The notes beneath the pieces are model-generated. The model searched no databases, had not been told where the DNA came from, and saw only the letters and a list, made by a program, of their open reading frames with translations. From Okapia johnstoni (lineage: Eukaryota > Chordata > Mammalia > Artiodactyla > Giraffidae), in contig CM044317.1 in the NCBI GenBank assembly GCA_024291935.2, forward strand, positions 65,028,730 through 65,092,729: a stretch of DNA of 64,000 nt, in the 5' to 3' direction. Shown here piece by piece: positions 49,317 through 61,085 of the stretch (position 1 is its first letter; each line of letters starts with the position of its first letter). A program made the position numbers and the translations under genes.

Positions 49317-49441
49317 CTTTTTTGTGTGTGCATGGTTAACATTTTTTAATTTTTTTTAAATTTTAATTGGAGGCTAATTACTTCACACTATTGTGGTGGC
49401 TCTTGCCATACATTCACATGAATCAGCCATGGGTGCACATG
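49317..49441 (-). mobile_element. Ruminant L1 3' end nested in an older L1
   Basis: T-rich start and TTAATTGGAGGCTAATTACT, then ACATGAATCAGCCATGGGTG. Bounded by the exact 12-bp duplication CTATTTTTAGTT (49305-49316, 49442-49453). Confidence 0.85.
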
Positions 49442-49732
49442 CTATTTTTAGTTTTTTGATGAACCTCCATACTGTTCTCTACACTGACTGCACCAATTTC
49501 CATTTCCACCAACAGCGTACAAGGATTCCCTTTTCTCTACATCCTGGCCAGCATTTGTTATTTATAGACTTATTGACAGTAACCATTCTGCCAGGTAAGA
49601 AGTGGTATCTCGTTGTTTTTGATTAGCATTCTCTATAAATAATTAGCGATGTTGAGCATCTTTGCATGTGCCTGTTAGACCTTTTTCCAAAGAATACATG
49701 TGGATGGCTATCTAGGTCTTCTGCTCATTTTT

Positions 49733-50005
49733 GTTTTGTTTTTACCTGTTTACTTAAATTTTTTCTATATATGCTCCAGTATATTTTATTGTATGTCATA
49801 TGTGTGTGCTCACTTGGTTCAGTTGTGTCCATGGACTGTAGCTCACCAGTCTCCTCTGTCCATGGGATTCTCCAGGCAAAGATACTGGAGTGGGTTGCCA
49901 TCCCCTCTTCCAGGGCATCTTTCTGACCCAAAGATTGAACCCATGTCTCCTACCATCTCCTGCACTGCAGGTGGATTCTTTACCACTGAGCCACTCAGAA
50001 GCGCA
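49733..50005 (-). mobile_element. Bov-tA SINE insertion with about 75 bp of extra 3' sequence
   Basis: The inserted segment is bounded by the exact 14-bp repeat TTCTGCTCATTTTT (49719-49732, 50006-50019). The SINE body is about 49809-50005. The remaining 49733-49808 is T-rich sequence that is neither SINE nor the host L1 and lies at the SINE's 3' side. Confidence 0.82.
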
Positions 50006-50413
50006 TTCTGCTCATTTTTTGACTGGGTTGTTTTTCTATATTGAGTTGTATGAGCTGATTATATATTTTGGATATTAACCCTTTATCTGTCATATCATTT
50101 GCAAATATTTTCTCTCATTCAGTAAGTTGTTTTTTCCTTTTGTCAATGGTTTTCTTTGCAAAAGCTTTTAAGTTTAATTAGGTCCTGTTTGTTTATTTTT
50201 GCTTTTATTTCTTTACCTTAGGAGACAGATTAAAAAAATATGGCTACTAATTACATCAAGTATTTACTGATCTACTACCATTTGTCAGGCAGCATAACAA
50301 CTGTGATAGACCACTGTACAACAAACAAATCCAAATGATTTTAACAAAATATTGAAAAAATATATAGAGACTTCAAAAGTTATTTTCAGAAGAAAATCAA
50401 CAGCTTAAATATT

Positions 50414-50573
50414 TTTTTTTAGTGTATTTGCCTGAACCACGTCTTAGTTGTAGCATGCAGGATCTTTAGTTGAGACAAACAGGATACCTCAGTTGTGGCA
50501 ATGTGGGATTTAACCCAGGTCCCCTGCATTGGGAGCGAAGAGTCTTAGCCACTGGACGACCAGGAAAGTCCCT
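50414..50573 (-). mobile_element. CHR-type SINE
   Basis: Reverse of the CHR head (CCACTGGACGACCAGGAAAG) with AACCCAGGTCCCCTGCATTG. Flanked by a 21-bp duplication with one mismatch (50393-50413, 50574-50594). Confidence 0.87.
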
Positions 50574-52495
50574 AAAATCAACAACTTAAATATTATAAGA
50601 ACATTTTAAGAGACCATAATGGTCAAATTGATTAATGATTCAGCTCACAATTTTGCCTTTGGGGGTGATCCCAAAGTACCATTTCATAGGATTACACGGT
50701 TATCTTCCACCTGAGATTTTAAATTCACTAGCTTCCCTTAATATTCTATTATGATTCTGGAATTCATGAATTTATCATCTAAATACATAGTTGAACTATT
50801 TATGTTTTTAGGCTATTTCACTTGTAAGGGTATCAAGATCTATCAACTTAGGCAAATAGGACTTCTCTAATTTTTTCTAAAACAATCACTTTCAGTTTTT
50901 ACAAACTACCCCCCTAACTCTTTCTTCTTGTCTTTCCATAAATGTTCCTATTTTCCATCCAATAAATATAAGTGGGATAAAATCTTTATTTAAAAGGCAA
51001 AATTTTCTGACTTGGTATTTTTTAAAATGCAGCTATATGTGATTGGCAAGAAGCACAGTAAACATTAGGATGCAGAAAAACAAAGTCAGTAGATGAAAAA
51101 ATATGTATCAGTCAGCTTATACAATATCAAATAACAAAGACTAAGCCAAAAAGAATGATTCATTAAGTAGCTAAAGCAATTTTATATTTGTATGCATATA
51201 ACAAAAGCCTCTAAATATACAAAGAAAAAAATGATAGAATGTAAGAAGAAATAAGCAAACCCATCATCATAGTATCAGTTTTTAGAAGCTGATAAATCAA
51301 GAAGATAAACCAAAAAGAATACAAAATATTTGAAGAAAACAGCTTAAAATTCTGCTTTAATGAAAGGGAATATAAACTACATTGCATTAAACAAGTGGAT
51401 GCACTCAGAACATTAAACTTCTCTCATATGCGAGGTTACTATGCTTGCCTTAAAAAGTTTCAACAATTATTTTCATGTGAACCACAATGTCATTAAGGTT
51501 AAAGGCATTTTGATCTCACACAGCTCTTCCAGAGAACAGAAAGGGCACAAGTCCTACTTCATTTTATAAGGCTAGTACAATCTTGACTCCAAAACCAGAA
51601 AAGGATGGTATAAAAAAGGAAAAGCACAAAGCAATCTTATTCAAGTCTAGGCTTAAAAATCTGAGAATATAAAGAAATACCATGTTTTAAAAAGAAAAGA
51701 ACAGGAAATTAACACGTAACACAGTTTTATCAACTAAAGTACAGATTTTGTTTAAATTTCACAAAATTTTATGCTAGTGTCCATTATTTGTTTTCATACC
51801 TTATTTAAGATTTCGCATTATTTAGCTGCATTGAGCAGCTGCAGCTACATGCAATGAGTCCTGATAAATTTTCTTTTCATTTTTTTTCTGTTACAAATAT
51901 TTTCCTTGCTATGACTTCTTAGATATACCCATCACTTAAAAGTGGACATTTAATTTCCAAATACATGGGATTTTTAAAGTATCTTCAATATTAACTTCTC
52001 ATTTTGATATTAATTTCTCATTTAAATGCTTTCTTCTCTGCAATCACTTTCTGTGTTTTTTCAGTCTTTTAACTTTATTGATACTTTCAATGGCTAAGTC
52101 AAAGACCTCTCTTGATAAATGTCACCATTGCATTTGAAAATATGTGTGTTATTTTCAGGTATCTTTTGATACTGATTTCTAACCTAAGTCCACAGTGATA
52201 AAAGAACACACTCTGTATGATTTTCAATGGACTATGAAATATTTGTACCTTGTTTTATGTCCCTGGATATGCTTCAGTGTCTCCTGGTTTATATGGAAAC
52301 TTGAACAGAATTTGTATCCTGCTGTTGTATGAAATTATATAAATCTTAATTATGTTGAATTGTTCCTAGTGCTTTTCAGTTCTACTGTATTCTTCTATTT
52401 TTCTGTCTATTCATTAATTTTTGAGAGTTTGATATTGAAACTCCAACTAAAAATATTAATTTATCTACTTAAAAATAATTGTAATGTACAGTGAA

Positions 52496-52793
52496 GTAGT
52501 GAAAGTCATTCAGTCGTGTCCGACTCTTTGCAACCCCATGGACTGACTCCTCCAGGTCAAAATACTGGAGCGGGTAGCCTTTTCCTTCTCCAGGGGATCT
52601 TCCCCACCCAGGGATCGAACCCAGGTCTCTGGCATTGCAGGCGGATTCTTTACCAGCTGAGCCACAAGGGAAGCCCAAGAATACTGGAGTGTGTAGCCTA
52701 TCCCTTCTTCAGGGGATCTTCCCAACCCAGGAATCAAACTGGGGTCACCTGCACTACAGGCAGATTCTTTACCAACTGAGCTATCAGGGAAGC
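52496..52793 (-). mobile_element. Bov-A2-type SINE flanked by 47-bp repeats
   Basis: Two monomers in reverse: GTCGTGTCCGACTCTTTGC to GAGCCACAAGGGAAGCCC, then AAGAATACTGGAGTGTGTAG to GAGCTATCAGGGAAGC. It has the same dimer structure as 18742-19394. The flanks 52449-52495 and 52794-52840 are a 47-bp direct repeat with four transitions. Confidence 0.9.
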
Positions 52794-52936
52794 AAAAATG
52801 TTAATTTATCTATTTGAAAATAATTGTAATGTATAGTGAAACTATAAAGAAAATAAAAAATGTATAATCTGGCATGGATAACTAGGACTTCTTCTAGAAC
52901 TTCAAGGTTGATTTAAAATTATAAAATTGATTAATG

Positions 52937-52998
52937 TAAGCTGCAGTCCATTGGGTCACAAAGAGTTGAACACGACTTAGCAACTGAACAACAACAAA
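52937..52998 (+). mobile_element. SINE/BovB 3' fragment
   Basis: Only the last 60 bp of a BovB-tailed element (GCTGCAGTCCATTGGGTCAC ... GACTTAGCAACTGAACAACA). Confidence 0.75.
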
Positions 52999-54087
52999 GG
53001 TACCATATTAACTTAAACAAAAAGGAGTTAGATCACAATAGATGCAGAAAAATCAACATCAATTTGTGATTTTTTTTTAAATTAGGAAAATCAATTATGT
53101 ACTTATCAGAATTCTTCTCAGCGAGATAACAGGAAGTAGGTTGGAGGAATACTTAAACCACTTGGAGTAAGGAGGAGAACTCCAGGGTAACTGCATGAGA
53201 AACACAGATGGTCACTAAACTACCTTTTAATGAGAGAAACCACAAGGATCACAGACCTGAGACAGGTATGCAGTGGATGATCTTGAACAATCAAAGAGAG
53301 ACTGAGCTAATATCAGTAACAATCTAATTCTCTACTGTACCCTAAAGCCATGCTTGGTACCTTTCTCTGAATAAATGTTTAAAGATAATTAAATAATACC
53401 AACTGCAAATCATTAACCTGCCTGGGGCACTCGTGTTGTGCTGTGGTTTTTGTGAGCAGAAGCATGATGAGAAAGTAGGACATAAAGACTGTTTGGAAAA
53501 ATGAGGCTAGTGAGGTAGGAAGAGCTGTCAAGATGAGATGCGTCAAGAAAAGAACTTGCTTTAGGAACACCAGTCTAGGACCCCCACGAAGGATGAGCTG
53601 GAACAGAAAGAAAAGAGGACTGTTCCAGCTGGGCTGCTGGAGGACACAGGTGAATGAGGACAAAAGAGAAAAAGTGCTGGAACAAACAATATTATAGCCT
53701 TTCAATGGTCTTTATTTTATTCACAACTTTTTTGATGTATAACACTTGATTACATTTTCCAGGCTAATCAATACTATTTTCATATAGAATTTAAAAGTTT
53801 AAAGATTTGGCATAGAGAATATGAAGTCAATGTTTTGCAAAAGAGTAGGAAAAAACCTCTCATTTTCTTTCCTATAAGGGGATACTGTCCTCTGTATTGC
53901 TTTCCCCCACAAAAGCACCTTCCTCCAAATTTAGTTGTTTTTTTGTAACAAATTTTTACCTTGTGAGATATAATCAATATATTATGAAAAATTCAGCATT
54001 AAAGAAAGTTTTTGATTATTTTTACTCTACATATGTTACATTCCACTCAGGCTCATCTATTTACACGTTAGCAAATAAAGTACTTGC

Positions 54088-54210
54088 CTCTTGATTGGCT
54101 GAATCCAGTTTGTCTTCCAATTCTTCCTTCAGATTTTCTAGCTCCTGCTGAAGCTGATCTTTATCCTCTTCCAGGTTTAGTTTTTCCTTTTTATGTTGTT
54201 CCTCCAATTC
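54088..54210 (-). CDS. FAM184A: FAM184A window exon 4, followed by a GC donor
   Basis: 123 nt, 41 codons, phase 0 at both ends. It begins ELEEQHKKEKLNLEEDKDQL and ends KLDSANQE. The acceptor is TTTGTAAG. The 3' end reads CAAGAG followed by GCAAGTACTT. Only a GC donor right after GAG joins in frame to the next exon (ATTGGCCGC..., I-G-R-L-Q-E-M), as in human FAM184A. Using the GT four bases further on would add 4 nt and shift the frame. Skipping this symmetric exon would keep the frame. Confidence 0.92.
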
Positions 54211-55814
54211 CTTACAAAAAGAAATTTTAAAAAATTAACAAAACTACAAATATTGTACACTTCAAAGACTCCAAGAAAAAGATTATTCTGTTTTAAATTT
54301 TGATGCTTTGCTTTTCAAATTAGTGTTATACTTAAATATTAATATCAGAGTTAACAATGAATCTAATTAATCCTAGGGGCTTTGAGTCTATCATTCTAAA
54401 TCACTTATGATGTAGCAATTAAGTCATTTTTTAAAAATTGTAAGAATATCTGCCTAATCTAGATCAAGCTAAAGTCCAAAAAAGCAGAAATGTGTGATAT
54501 AAATGATAATCTGGTGAGATGAGAAAAATTCTAACTCATGAGTTCATAATTCTTTTATACTGACATAAAAATACAAAAACTAGTAACATTTCTGGAACTC
54601 AGCAGTCTAGCATTGGAGTTTAGTCAAGGATTAACAAGTAAAAAATTAAGGTATCTAAAGAGCAACACTACTAACATTGATACTGAAGAAGACCAACTAT
54701 TTGGCGGGCATGCTACTCACCACTTGGCATATAAAAGGAATAAGACATAGTGCTTGCCCTTAATAAGCTCATTAGAGAATATATGATTAAAATGAGTTGT
54801 AATTGGGGTTGAACGGGGAACTGATAAGTTGTGGCTTGGTGTGAAACTTCTACAGAGAAAGCTTCCTAAACATAGTTTGAAGGAGTGCACCAGTAAGAAA
54901 AGGCAGTGAAGAGGGAGATACAACAGTCTAGGCAGAAGAAAACGCATGTGAAACAACCATGGAGGGAGCAAAGAATGAGAACACAGGATATTACAAGTAC
55001 TTCTACGTGCAAAGTGAGAAGACCAATATTAATAAACAGCATTCTGTGTTGGGAGTCCCCAAGACAAACCCCAGGTTGATGATTTAAGGGGATGTCTCTC
55101 AGGACTCAGCTGTAGCTGTACTCAGAGCGAAGATGCATTATAAGTAAAAGGATACAAGGACAATCAGCAAAGAGAAAAGGCACCAGGGGCAAAGTCTGCA
55201 GAAAACCAGACTCAAGCTTCTAAGTCCTCTCACACAGACCTCTCCAGCCAGCTGGGACAATGCATGTGAAATGCTCTCTACCAGGAAAGCTCGTGAGGGA
55301 CCCAGTGCTGGGTTTCTTAGTGGGGGCTGGCCACACAGGTACCCCCTTGATTAATATGTTCCAAATTTCAGACTCTAAGAGTGAGAGCATGTGTTCAGCA
55401 TAAACCATACTGTTTGGTTAAACAGTTTAGGCACAGTGAGCCACGCTCACCAGGAAATGGCGAGAATCCTTGTGAAAATCAACTTCCACTCACCAGGCAA
55501 GGGCCAATTTTGTACCACGTTTTCTAAGATGGCAGTTTCAAGGCTACTGCGTTATATCTTTTCTGCGTGGATTTTCTGTATAGTCATACCTTTTTTGGTA
55601 ACTAAGTCATGAGGGATGGTGAAGTCACTTTTAGCTAAGTGTTCTTTAAAAGATAAAAGGACGCTGGAGAAAGACTCTTTGGAAGGAGGGTGGTTTTAGC
55701 TTAGGCTCAGACATAAACTAGTTGGGCAAGAACTAGAAAGCTTTTAGGTAACTGTAAAGTGCTATTATATAAAACATGTAACAACTATCGTTAATACATG
55801 CCGACACGAGGTGG

Positions 55815-56015
55815 TGGCTAAATGCCTTAGGGTTTGATATCTGAGACCTGAATTCAGGCCGGACTGACTCTTCCTAGCTGCATGCGCTTAAGCAAGTATT
55901 AACCCCTCTGGGCCTCCACCCTCTTCAGTAAGATGGGTACAGAAATCAAACCAATAGCAGCGTTGCAAGAACTAAATGAAAAAACAAGTGTAAAACACCA
56001 CTGCAATTACAGGTA
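55815..56015 (+). mobile_element. MIR SINE
   Basis: GACCTGAATTCAGGCCGGAC, AACCCCTCTGGGCCTCCACC and AGTAAGATGGGTACAGAAAT follow the MIR order. Confidence 0.68.
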
Positions 56016-56126
56016 AACACGGTAAGAAATAGTAACACTTATTTATCATTATATGCTCAGATGTGTCTCAGTTCCTAACACTTTCTCTCACTTAATCCTC
56101 ACAGGGATATTACAAGATGGATCTTA

Positions 56127-57373
56127 TTAGGTTGGTACAAAAGTAACTGTGCTTTTGGACCGCGAATTTTAAATCATTATAACTAGGCTCAAACCCATCT
56201 TTATTAATCAAAATAGAAACTATTACAATCAACACACTTTTTCCAACAAGAAACAATTTTGTTTATTCCTGTAGCATAAAAATCCGTGCTTCAGAATTCA
56301 GTGAACCCTTGGAAAGTATTTTCTGCCTCCTGCTGGTTATGGGAGCATTCTCCCTATAAAAAGTTGTTGAGGTCCTTGAAGAAGTGGTAGTCAGCTGGTG
56401 AAAGGTCAGGAGAATATGGCAGATGAGGCAAAACTTAATAGCCCAATTCATTCAACTTTTGAAATGTTGGTTGTATGATGTGAGGTTGGGCGTTGTCGTG
56501 GAGAAGAATTGGGCCCTTTCTGTTGATCAATGCCAACTGCAGGCGTTGCAGTTTTCGGGGCATCTCATTGATTTGCTGAGCGTACTCCTCAGACGTAAGG
56601 GCTTGCCGGGATTCAGAAAGCTATAGTGGGTCAGATGGGCAGCAGACCACCAAACAGTGACCATGACCTTTTTCGGTGCAAGTCTGCCTTTAGGAAGTGC
56701 TTTGGAACTTCTTCTCTGTCCAAGCACTGAGCTGGTTGATGTTGGTTGTCATATAAAATCCACTTTTCATCACATATCACAATCCAATCAAGAAATGGTT
56801 CAGTGTTGTTGCACAGAATAAGAGAAAACAACACTTCAAAGCAATGATTTCTTTTGACTTTTGGTCATTTCATGAGGCACCCACTTATTGAGATTTTTCA
56901 CCTTTCCAATTTGCTTCAAATGCCAAATGATCACAGAATGGTCGACTTTAATTTCTTTGGCAACTTCTTGTTGTAAGAAGATCAGCTTCACTAATCCTCT
57001 CAAGTGGTCGTTGTCAGCTTCTGATGGCCCACCACTGCGCTCCTCATCTTCTTTGCAAAACTTCTCAAACCACCCCTGCACTGTAATTCATTAGAAGTTT
57101 CTGGGCCAAATGCATTGCTGATGTTGCGAGTTGTCTCTGCTGCTTTACAACCCATTTTGAACTCAAATAAGAAAATCGCTTGAATTTGCTTTCTGTCTAA
57201 TATCATTTCTATAGTCTAAAATAAACAGCAAGTAATAAATCATTAACAAAAAGCAAAGCAAGAAATGTGCATTAAAATGATGTATAACATAACTACATTT
57301 ATCTAAGAATGTATTCCAATAGCAAATAGCAAAGTTAAACAACGTAAAACCAGTTACTTTTGCACCAACCTAA
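56127..57373 (-). mobile_element. Full-length mariner (Hsmar1/cecropia-like), inactivated
   Basis: 1247 bp with terminal inverted repeats. Both ends start TTAGGTTGGT(A/G)CAAAAGTAACTG, and each is followed outside by the TA target duplication (56125-56126, 57374-57375). The minus strand carries a broken mariner transposase: the start region near 57206 (KQIQAIFLFEFKMGCKAAET), the first catalytic Asp in CDEKWILYD (56760s), the second in LLHDN (near 56495), and the third in YSPDLSP. These are the D,D34D residues. Frameshifts and stops break it into at least five pieces (near 57081, 56834, 56727 and 56451), so no active enzyme is expected. It is probably the mariner family known from cattle. Confidence 0.93.
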
Positions 57374-57885
57374 TATCTTCATCTTCAAATGAGCAGCCTC
57401 AGGTATAGCCTTTGGGACCCAAGAAAAAGCACCTAGTAAGCAAAGGGCTCAGTGTTAAGGCCCCCATTGGTCAGGTACCTGGCTTTTTCTGCTATATAAT
57501 TACTGTCCGTCATGTATTACAATTAGCAAGCTTATTACTTAATTAAGAGCGATAATAAAACAAAAAACAGATCATTTTCCCAGGGAAGGAAACTGTCTCC
57601 AGGAGAATAAGTGCTCCAACTAATAAGGCTTCCTGAGGAGAAACCGATGTTGTTGTCTGATGAAGAGACAGCTCAGGATCAAGCGAGTGTTTCCATGATG
57701 GCTATACAAAGTAGAAATGCCTCATATCAATTTAATAAACTACAGCCCCTGTAGGAACTTTTATGTCTGTTACTCTTTGAACCCTTTGAACCGAGATTTT
57801 CAGAGTGATTAGGAGGAGAGCAACTAGGTCATTATAGAAAAGTCCACCAATTTATAATACAATGTGAAGCTGAAGTTTTACTCAC

Positions 57886-58083
57886 CATCTGCAGTTTTTT
57901 CTTATCCCTAATCGCATTACTGTGGACAGCCTCAATTGCCATGTGGTGCTTCCAAGCTAATTCTTCCAAAGTCTTAGAATGGGCCTCATTCAACTGAGCC
58001 ACCTCCCCTTCCAGTCTACTCTGCAGGTTTTTTAGCTCCATCTCATAATATTCTTGCTGAGTTTTCTTTGCCTCATTTACTTT
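57886..58083 (-). CDS. FAM184A: FAM184A window exon 3
   Basis: 198 nt, 66 codons, phase 0 at both ends. It begins KVNEAKKTQQEYYEMELKNL and ends IRDKKKLQM. The middle holds the distinctive ELAWKHHMAIEAVHSNAIRD, which is nearly the only aromatic-containing stretch in this part of the protein. The acceptor is ATTTTAG and the donor GTGAGT. Because the exon is symmetric, skipping it would keep the frame. Confidence 0.94.
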
Positions 58084-58559
58084 CTAAAATTGAACAGAAA
58101 TAAAGGTCAATCTGCTTTTTTCATTACTGCTATTAGTATTTTAAATACTCAGTAAGTCGATAAACTTGGATGAATTGAGTGCTACAGGATTAGACCATGG
58201 TACCTGAGAATACATCACTGGCTGTTCTACAAAGTGACATAGCCCAAATGAGTAATTTTTAAGACAATGATAAAATACACTATTATTAGGTTAGAACCAA
58301 GTATGAGTCAGCACTTCTGCAGGCTTAAGAGAAAAAAGCTTGCTCCATGTCGAAGTGGTACACAAAATGGCTTACCAGTACCCACTCAAATGATATTAGT
58401 CGATACAACTGTATCAACAGCCAAGTATAGGCCTTTTAAGCATTAACAGTCCAATGATGAAAAAAGTCAAAAGACTGCCACAATGAAATTTTTTAAGTTC
58501 TATGAAAGGAGCATACATCACGTGTTGTGACAGTATACAGGAAAGGAGCTTAACCTGGG

Positions 58560-58615
58560 TGGGGTGGGAGATGATGTGGGGGGTGTGTGTGAGAGAGAGA
58601 GGGAGAGAGGTCAAG
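58560..58615 (+). repeat. GT/GA-rich simple repeat
   Basis: GGGGTGGGAG, then GGGGGGTGTGTGTGAGAGAG and AGGGAGAGAGG: a purine-rich low-complexity run. Confidence 0.8.
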
Positions 58616-59036
58616 AAAGGCATTCCAGAAGGGAACACAGCTGAGCTGATGATAATGACACATTCTCTCATTTAATTCTTACAAGCCCATCAGGAAACAA
58701 AAGGTGAGAAAGTTTCAAATCTAGATCTGATGTTTAAAGCCTGCATTTGTAATCATGTCCAGCATTCGGAAAGCTGAGAAGCAGCTTACTAGGGGGTGAA
58801 GTCGGGGAGCTAGATGGCCATGCAGCTGAGCAGTGTGGGGAGAACACAGGATTCAAGGCTGGGAATGGAGAGGGAGGGAGGCGCAGAAGCAGGCAGGGTC
58901 AAATGATGACCAGGCGTCTTTTATGCTAAAGACTCTATAGAGTCTATTCTGATGGGAATGAGAAATCACTGTGATTTCAGTGACCGATATTTAAAAAAAA
59001 AATTTTTTTTAATTTTTATTCATTGATTTTTAATGT

Positions 59037-59097
59037 TTGTTGTTTAAGCCACCCAGGCTATGGCATTTTGTAATAGCAGCCCCAGCAAACTAAGACA
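59037..59097 (+). mobile_element. MLT1 LTR 3' end fragment
   Basis: TTGTTTAAGCCACCCAGGCT ... GCAGCCCCAGCAAACTAAGA is the conserved 3' end of MLT1-type LTRs. Confidence 0.65.
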
Positions 59098-59734
59098 ACT
59101 TGTGAAGGGGAAGGAGCAGAAAGGAAACAAAGAAAGGAAGAACTCTGGGGAGGACCTGAAATCAAGGAGCAGGAGGAAAACGAGGAGCCAGTGAGGCAGT
59201 CGTGAGTGACCGGGGGAGGAGGAGAGCCAGGAGGGGTCAGCATCGCAGAGACAAACGCTGGATCAAGAGGTGTGAGTGCTGCTGAGAAAACGGGTGCAGC
59301 TTCTGGGTGTGGCGGTGTGTTCCCGCTGATGCCTTAGGATCCAGTTCAAGAGAGTGGAGGTGGGGTGGAGGGGCGCCAGACTGAAAGGAGGAAATGGAGG
59401 TATTGGGTGAAGGTATTCTTTCAACAAGTTATGGAATGTTATGGAACAGGAAGGTGAGAAAGTAAAACTTGAAGACAATGAGGTTGAAAGATGTTTGAAT
59501 TTTCTCAAGGGGCTGCTGCAGAACCCCTCCTTGCTGCTCTGTAAGACTCTTGGAAGACAGACACACCTCCTCTGGGTCACTGGTGCCTTCTGGGTGGGCA
59601 GAGCCATCCTGCTGTCTGGCCTCTATGGCAGCTGCCATCTGCCTGCCTCCTGGCCCAGTCTGCAGGTCTCTGGAACTATCCAGGAGGAAATACAAGGTTC
59701 TCATGTCACAGAAAGCAACATAACATAGAGGTGG

Positions 59735-59975
59735 AGACATGGGTTTTGGAGTCTCACAGCCCTGGGTTCAGGTTCCAGCTCTGCCACTTAGTCATGTGAC
59801 CATGGGAACCATGAGTACATAATGTCTGTAAGCCTTGGTTTTTCCATCTGTGAAATGGGAGTGATAAGGTAGAACCCATGTTACAGGGTTGCTAAAGATG
59901 AGATAATATGCTCCCAAATATTTAGCGATATTTCTAGCCCACTGTAAATATTTTATAATATTTTATAGTTGTTAG
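59735..59975 (+). mobile_element. MIR SINE
   Basis: The best-kept MIR here: TCCAGCTCTGCCACTTAGTC, then TTTTTCCATCTGTGAAATGG and CAGGGTTGCTAAAGATGAGA in the expected order. Confidence 0.78.
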
Positions 59976-61085
59976 CAATTATTTTACATCATAAGAGATT
60001 ATAATTATTCCCAAGGCCCGATAAAGGGGAAAAGCCCTAGGAAGATTCTTGAATGCAAAGGACTGGGCTTTCTTTCCTGTCAAAGCCAGAAGGTATAGAG
60101 GAAACAGAAATTCCCACCCTCTTTCTTTCTGGCCTGGGCCAGCCTGAGCCTCAGCCCTTCCCTTCCAGCCTCCCCTACAAGGATGGTGGTATGAGGGGCT
60201 CAGAGCTCAGAGCCGTATTCTAGGACTGTATCCCAACCCCTCTTCAGCTCTCTCTGACTTGGGGTCCCCAGAAACCAGAGCCTCTACTTGAATACTCAGA
60301 CGCAACATTTTAAGGGTATTTTTACCACCATCACCCCCAGGGTCTTTTCATTTCACAGCTCAGACATGAAGTGCCCCTCATCAGAGATCACAGTGTCTAC
60401 CTATAGCACTGTACCAGTCAGGGTCCAACCAGAGAAGTGTGGAGGGAGGAAGAAGGGGCAGATCTGGCCTAGATGGACGGTTTGGGGAGCTACCACTGAA
60501 CAAGTTATTGGAATGGATGAGCTTGTGGAATGAGTTGAGGATGCAAGAGGAACACCAAAGGAACACAGACTTCTGGAGAAGGGAAGCTCCCAGACAAGAC
60601 TGCAGGGCCAGGGAGACAGGAGGAAAGTGTGAGAGAACCAGAGAGATGCTTGTGAATCAGACACAAGGCAGTACCACAGGAAGACAAGATCTCCCCAAGT
60701 CCAGCAACCAGAACGTCACTGGAGGCTGAGGCCGAGCCTGTGGTCTGGTAACAAGAGAAGCCAGTCCGAACCGGGTGAGGAGTGAGTGGGAAGTGAGCAA
60801 GGCGAACAGACATTTCTCAATATGCCTGGTTGTTGAAAGAAGGAGAAAGAGTGTTTCAAGCTCCCACCTGGTATTGCAGATATGTGAAAAATTGGAACAA
60901 ATATTCAAGCAACTACTCTACATATGACATGTTTTATTTAATTTAGAAATTCAGTATTTGGTATATGTATTTTCAGAGCATGGTTCTTGTCATCCTTTTC
61001 AGTTTAACAGACATTTCCTAGGTGTATACACAATATGTTTCATGAACAGAAAAGTATGATTACCCGCAATATACCTTCCATTTAG

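Larger units (their letters stand above)
48665..50262 (-). mobile_element. Older L1 (ORF2 end and 3' region), interrupted twice
   Basis: Minus-strand L1 sequence, seen in reverse as CCATTCATCCACTGATGGAC and ATAAATAATGCTGCTATGAG, then ATTGAGTTGTATGAGCTGAT and TTTTGGATATTAACCCTTTA. Two younger insertions split it, at 49317-49441 and 49733-50005. No long open frame remains. Confidence 0.82.
42932..54087 (-). other. GC-AG intron between window exons 4 and 5 (11.2 kb)
   Basis: On the minus strand it starts GCAAGT and ends TTGCAG. It contains a Bov-A2 (44619-44893), MIR pieces, a BovB with minisatellite (45960-46952), SINEs at 47645 and 52496, a composite L1 (48665-50262) and a CHR SINE (50414-50573). 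The runs 42960-44260, 44910-45830, 47070-47640, 47850-48660, 50600-52440 and 53000-54087 show no gene or repeat I can name with confidence. Confidence 0.8.
54211..57885 (-). other. Intron between window exons 3 and 4
   Basis: 3.7-kb intron with a MIR (55815-56015) and a full-length mariner (56127-57373). The stretch 54240-55810 shows nothing I can classify, although 55020-55400 is less AT-rich and may be an old repeat. Confidence 0.75.

Noticed and set aside
54084..54087. GT donor four bases downstream of the GC donor
   Set aside because: Using it adds four bases and breaks the frame with the exon at 42931. The GC site fits both frame and consensus.
59058..59740. Overlapping ORFs of about 60-114 codons in purine-rich sequence
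   Set aside because: Low-complexity composition gives long open frames on the opposite strand. No conserved protein pattern seen.
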